Shown here in pieces: positions 9,001 to 11,311 of a stretch of DNA of 11,311 nt. Numbering within the stretch: position 1 is the stretch's first letter; each line of letters begins with the position of its first letter. The position numbers and the translations under genes were made by a program. Under the pieces are notes generated by a model. That model saw nothing but the letters and a program-made list of their open reading frames with translations. It was not told the origin of the DNA and did not search any database. Origin of the DNA: JAPYTY01 sp036338435 (lineage in GTDB: Bacteria > Acidobacteriota > UBA6911 > RPQK01 > JADFOI01); contig JAYZCG010000017.1 in NCBI GenBank assembly GCA_036338435.1, forward strand, positions 1 to 11,311. Direction: 5' to 3'.

Positions 9001-10348
9001 GGAATAAAGCTGTAGCAGTCTCAATTGTGGGGGGATCACCAGGACGCTGTTTCCGATAAATCTCAATCAGTGCATCATTGGTGTTTTTCACGGGGTCGTT
9101 TTGAAGACTATGGGAAAGAGTGTCTCCGACATCATCCTGTGCTGGGAAAAAGATGGAAAGATCCTTAATATTTGCATCAACCAAGGCATTGATAATGCCT
9201 CCCGTTACCTCCGAGTTAGACTCGACAATTATCTCACCTGAGGAAGAATCCACGATTTGCGTGACTGAGAAAGCCCCTTCCAAATCCTCGATCCCTATCT
9301 CGACTTCCTTAACCTTAGCTTTCTTTAATTCGGCAAAAACTCTACCAGTAATCTTTTTGGCTTTGGCGACAAGAGTTGACCTCTTCTTGCCAGGCATAGG
9401 GACACTCTTGCTCAGTTTCTTCCCAATCAGACTCTCATCGCTTTTCCAGAAAAGCTTCTTGCCCTGAACCCTGATCTTAGAAACCGTGTAGAATGTTTTT
9501 AGAATATCCTCGTCTGAGCTAAATCCTAAGGCACGTAGAAACGTTGTAGCCAGGAACTTACGTTTCCGATCAATCCGCACATGAAGCAAGTTTTTTGCAT
9601 CGTGTTCAAACTCAACCCAGGAGCCCCGATAAGGAATAATCTTAGCTAAATGATAACTTTTTTGAGCTCCTGACTCGAAGAAAACTCCCGGTGACCGATG
9701 GAGCTGGCTCACAATAACCCGTTCCGTGCCATTGATGATAAAGATCCCCTTCTCGGTCATCAGAGGCAGATCACCAAAATATACTTCTTGCTCCTTGATA
9801 TCACGAATAGTTCTGACCTCGGTCTCCTTGTCTTCATCCCATACGACTAGCCGAACGATCACTTTTAATGGAGCCGCATAGGTCACGCCCCGATCCTTAC
9901 ATTCACTGATGCTGTATTTCAGATTGAGCTGAACAGGATCTCCACAATCATCGCATCTTTCTACTTCATTGGGATTCCGTGAACCACAGTGCCGACAGAT
10001 CACATCTTCGATGCTGTAGGGCTTTAAACCCAGTGTTTTTCCACAGTGGTCACATTCGCCTCGAAGATGCTCCAAACCCTTTAATCCCCCACACTTACAC
10101 TCCCAATTGCCGATGGAGTAGTCTACAAACTCCAAAGATGAGGTTTCGCGAAAGTCAGTGATTGGAAAAACTGAGTTGAAAACTGACTGTAACCCAATAT
10201 CATCACGTTCAGCTGGGAGTAACTCCATTTGCTGAAACCGCTGATAGGATTTTTTTTGGACTTCAAGTAAATTTGGAATGGGAAAAGCAGAGCTAATCTT
10301 GGCGAAATCATGCCGTTCCCGATGGACGTTCTTTACAAAATCAGACAT
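6020..10348 (-). CDS. rpoB: DNA-directed RNA polymerase subunit beta
   Basis: A complete 1442-residue beta subunit, about 100 longer than E. coli beta. In order: the N-terminal protrusion part with an extra eight-cysteine insert (about 78-149); [15 protein letters not shown] and [19 protein letters not shown] (183-224), a core beta motif; a betai4-like lobe insert (about 300-400); [11 protein letters not shown] (506-516); rifampicin-pocket region [17 protein letters not shown] to SALGPGG (572-602); [10 protein letters not shown] (627-636); a Lys-rich betai9-type region (about 1055-1165); active-site [10 protein letters not shown] with K1191 and K1199, equivalent to E. coli K1065 and K1073; and [20 protein letters not shown] (1328-1347). 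The E. coli insert before the ATPVFDGA motif is absent here. About 30 residues ([10 protein letters not shown] and on) extend beyond the usual C-terminus. The ATG at 10348 has AAGGAG 10 nt upstream (complement of 10359-10364). The protein pairs with beta', encoded 21 nt downstream. Confidence 0.99.
   Translation of the reverse strand: [1442 protein letters not shown]
9902..10117 (-). other. RpoB zinc-ribbon insert (domain within rpoB)
   Basis: RpoB residues about 78-149 replace a short E. coli segment: conserved tyrosine to conserved cysteine is 12 residues in E. coli (Y73 to C85) and 73 here (Y77 to C150), a net gain of about 61. The insert holds two cysteine-pair sets. The first is C84-x-C86 with C99-x2-C102; the second is C118-x2-C121 with C132-x2-C135. 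Each set could bind one zinc. The frame is continuous, and the flanking LEFVDY and [13 protein letters not shown] motifs align with normal beta, so this is an in-frame insertion and not an assembly error. By position it belongs to the protrusion domain. Zinc binding is inferred from the motifs. Confidence 0.85.
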
Positions 10349-10402
10349 GTGCAGCTGACTCCTTAACAGATTTGGCTATTTTTTGGACACCCCTACCCAA
10401 AT

Positions 10403-10429
10403 GGTTGTCTAACAGAATGACGCACAACC
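10403..10429 (-). promoter_or_regulatory. Hairpin in rpoB leader
   Basis: On the transcript strand GGTTGT and ACAACC form a perfect 6-bp stem around a 15-nt loop, within which TCT and AGA could also pair. It lies about 55 nt upstream of the rpoB ATG and does not cover the Shine-Dalgarno. There is no U-tract after it, so it is not a terminator. A regulatory role is speculative. Confidence 0.25.
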
Positions 10430-10443
10430 TCTTCTAAGTGCCT

Positions 10444-10467
10444 GAATACACAGAGGAATACACGGAG
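10444..10467 (+). repeat. 12-nt tandem direct repeat in rpoB leader
   Basis: Two adjacent 12-nt units, GAATACACAGAG and GAATACACGGAG, differ at one base. A degraded third unit (ATACGAGAGAAG) follows at 10468-10479. The composition recalls the short cacagagg-type intergenic repeats seen in many bacterial genomes (general impression, not searched). Confidence 0.6.
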
Positions 10468-10540
10468 ATACGAGAGAAGAAAATACTCCCAACCGCTCTT
10501 TCAAACCTTAATAAATAAGAAAATCCGTTCCCAAAAAAGT

Positions 10541-10589
10541 AAAAAAAAGGGACACACCTCACGCGTGCCACCACGAAATCGCGCTTCCC
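10541..10589 (-). terminator. Possible attenuator (hairpin plus U-tract) upstream of rpoB
   Basis: On the transcript strand GGGA and GCGCG (10580-10589) can pair with CGCGT and TCCC (the latter at 10549-10552). The stem is interrupted by an unpaired A and an eight-base bulge, and an alternative inner hairpin CGTG-GTGG-CACG competes with it. T8 (10541-10548) follows directly, then a second run of T6 (10533-10538). It starts only about 10-15 nt after the predicted start of transcription. The stem is imperfect, so termination strength is uncertain. The position suits partial termination of read-through from rplL as well as of the local promoter. Confidence 0.38.
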
Positions 10590-10606
10590 AAAGCCAGCGA
10601 GCGGGG

Positions 10607-10635
10607 AGTATACCATACGGCTATAGCAATAACAA
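10607..10635 (-). promoter_or_regulatory. Predicted sigma70-type promoter for rpoBC
   Basis: On the minus strand TTGTTA (complement of 10630-10635, 4 of 6 to TTGACA) is followed by exactly 17 nt and TATACT (complement of 10607-10612, 5 of 6 to TATAAT). The -10 is preceded by TGG, an extended -10 element. Transcription would start near 10600, giving a leader of about 250 nt before rpoB. It lies in the rplL-rpoB gap, where a separate rpoB promoter is plausible. Confidence 0.5.
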
Positions 10636-10737
10636 GGTCGGATCCTCCGCTAGCAAAATACGTATTCTCCAGTCTGACCTAATTTCTGTGATGCTTCCAG
10701 GCAATTAAGACCTACAAACCCTTCTACATTAAAAATC

Positions 10738-11124
10738 TTACTGGATTTCAACCGTGGCACCGGCTTCTTCAAACTTTGCTTTGAGTTCTTCCGCCTCTTC
10801 CTTACTGACACCCTCTTTGATCGGTTTGGGCGCTGCATCCACTAAATCTTTAGCTTCTTTAAGGCCCAAACTGGTCACCTCTCTCACTGCTTTGATAACA
10901 TTAATTTTCTTATCCCCAATTGCTGTCAAAACACAGCTAAAGGCGGTCTGTTCTTCAGCCGCTGCCTCTGCCGAAGCCCCCGGCGCTACAGCACCAGCTA
11001 CAGCCATCGGTGCTGCAGCTGTGATTCCAAACTTCTCTTCCAGATCAGTAACCAACTCGTTAATATCCAGAATCGACGCTCCCTCGATCCAGCCCATCAC
11101 ATCTTCTCTTTTAATCGTTGCCAT
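10738..11124 (-). CDS. rplL: Large ribosomal subunit protein L7/L12 (bL12)
   Basis: A complete 128-residue L7/L12, the stalk protein that recruits and activates translational GTPases. The N-terminal dimerisation and L10-binding domain (about 1-34) includes SILDINELVTDLEEKFG. An Ala/Gly/Pro-rich flexible hinge (about 35-59) follows: TAAAPMAVAGAVAPGASAEA. The globular C-terminal domain (about 60-128) has the signature GDKKINVIKAVREVT and GLKEAKDLVDAAPKPIKEGV, ending AGATVEIQ, with the surface that contacts EF-G and EF-Tu intact. At the start of the C-terminal domain it reads AFSCVL where relatives usually have an acidic residue after the Phe; C64 is slightly unusual. The ATG at 11124 has a perfect AGGAGG 11 nt upstream (complement of 11136-11141). 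The gene lies directly after the presumed rplJ and 389 nt before rpoB, the usual order. Confidence 0.98.
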   Translation of the reverse strand: MATIKREDVMGWIEGASILDINELVTDLEEKFGITAAAPMAVAGAVAPGASAEAAAEEQTAFSCVLTAIGDKKINVIKAVREVTSLGLKEAKDLVDAAPKPIKEGVSKEEAEELKAKFEEAGATVEIQ

Positions 11125-11186
11125 TATTTAAATATCCTCCTAATAAACGCATTTGCCCGTCACTTAAACTGCCAGAATTGTTGTCT

Positions 11187-11311
11187 TTAGCTAGTCTCCT
11201 CTTGCTCAGCCACTGCTTCTTCCTGAACCTCCTCTTGCTCAGCCGCTGCTTCTTCCTGAACCTCCTCTTGCTCAGCCGCTGCTTCTTCCTGAACATCCTC
11301 TTGCTCAGCCG
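11187..11311 (-). CDS. rplJ: Probable ribosomal protein L10 (uL10), C-terminal tail only
   Basis: Only the last 40 complete codons and the TAA stop are visible; the gene continues beyond the right edge. The frame reads as near-perfect copies of AEQEEVQEEAA ending AEQEETS, with 17 Glu, one Asp and no Lys or Arg. None of the conserved L10 body is in the window, so the name rests on position: a gene ending 62 nt before rplL on the same strand is normally rplJ, and some L10 proteins carry acidic, low-complexity tails. This frame is preferred over an overlapping basic frame (LSKRRFRKKQR) because differences between repeat copies are conservative here (Glu/Asp, Ala/Val) and radical there (Arg/Met, Arg/Trp). 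The third frame has a stop in every repeat. If L10, it would bind L7/L12 dimers through its C-terminal helix, which should lie just upstream of this tail. Confidence 0.68.
   Translation of the reverse strand, partial: AEQEDVQEEAAAEQEEVQEEAAAEQEEVQEEAVAEQEETS
11195..11311 (+). repeat. 33-bp tandem repeat, about 3.5 copies, coding
   Basis: The period is exactly 33 bp (11 codons). Copies lie at 11195-11227 (two differences), 11228-11260 and 11261-11293 (identical to each other), and 11294-11311 (partial, one difference, cut by the window edge). The repeat begins with CTCCTCTTGCTCAGCC on the plus strand and encodes the acidic C-terminal tail of the probable L10 on the minus strand. More copies may lie beyond the edge. 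Confidence 0.92.

Larger units (their letters stand above)
10349..10737 (-). other. rplL-rpoB intergenic region and rpoB leader
   Basis: This 389-nt stretch contains no gene. Read in the direction of transcription it holds a sigma70-type promoter (10607-10635), a GC-rich hairpin followed by two T-runs (10533-10589), two copies of a 12-nt repeat (10444-10467), a 6-bp hairpin (10403-10429) and the rpoB Shine-Dalgarno (10359-10364). It is far longer than the 21-nt rpoB-rpoC gap. A short same-strand open frame overlapping it (10434-10616) has no family resemblance and no clear ribosome-binding site, so I do not call it a gene. Confidence 0.7.

Noticed and set aside
10434..10616. Small minus-strand frame of 60 codons in the rpoB leader as a leader peptide
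   Set aside because: It has no proper ribosome-binding site, no family match and no run of regulatory codons, and it overlaps the predicted promoter and hairpin.
10657..10666. 10-bp palindrome AATACGTATT upstream of the predicted rpoB promoter, as an operator
   Set aside because: A single 10-bp palindrome is not surprising in a gap of almost 400 nt. It is not repeated and matches no operator I recognise.
11111..11296. Basic open frame (LSKRRFRKKQR repeats) on the minus strand overlapping the start of rplL
   Set aside because: It is the +1 frame of the acidic repeat. Repeat differences are radical in this frame and conservative in the acidic frame, and the rplL Shine-Dalgarno lies inside it. 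It is open only because the 33-bp repeat has no stop in that frame.

Overview
The window is a core-genome segment, not an accessory island. About 80% of it is the rplJ-rplL-rpoB-rpoC block (ribosomal stalk plus RNA polymerase beta and beta'), all on the minus strand, so it is transcribed from high to low coordinates. The host is a Gram-negative-type bacterium: beta' carries the long insert in the trigger-loop region, beta has a betai9-type region, and the genes start from good Shine-Dalgarno sites. The beta subunit has an eight-cysteine zinc-ribbon insert near its N-terminus. From memory this resembles Acidobacteriota beta subunits, and the menaquinone-type UbiA and the dihydroxyphthalate-decarboxylase-like protein also fit that phylum. 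The assignment is an inference and was not searched.

Layout from right to left, in the direction of transcription. The C-terminal tail of a gene that by synteny is rplJ (L10) enters at the right edge; its last 40 codons are a Glu-rich 33-bp tandem repeat. rplL (L7/L12) follows after 61 nt. Next is a 389-nt gap holding a good sigma70-type promoter, a GC-rich hairpin with a U-tract (possible attenuator), a small tandem repeat and a second hairpin. rpoB (1442 aa) and rpoC (1384 aa) follow, separated by 21 nt. A 197-nt gap without a convincing terminator leads to a same-strand gene for a secreted, probably lipid-anchored, periplasmic-binding-fold protein. At the left edge the 3' part of a plus-strand UbiA-family prenyltransferase converges on it with 60 nt between the stops. 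The rpsL-rpsG-fusA genes that often follow rpoBC are not here.

Functionally, L10 anchors L7/L12 dimers on the ribosome, and beta plus beta' form the RNA polymerase catalytic core. The promoter and possible attenuator between rplL and rpoB would let polymerase synthesis be set apart from ribosomal-protein synthesis. The two left-hand genes are not obviously related to this: one is a membrane quinone-biosynthesis enzyme, the other an exported binding protein.

I see no CRISPR array, insertion sequence, RNA gene or novel defence system. The most interesting observation is in RpoB: the first half of its zinc insert looks like a copy of the N-terminal zinc-binding module of RpoC, encoded next door.
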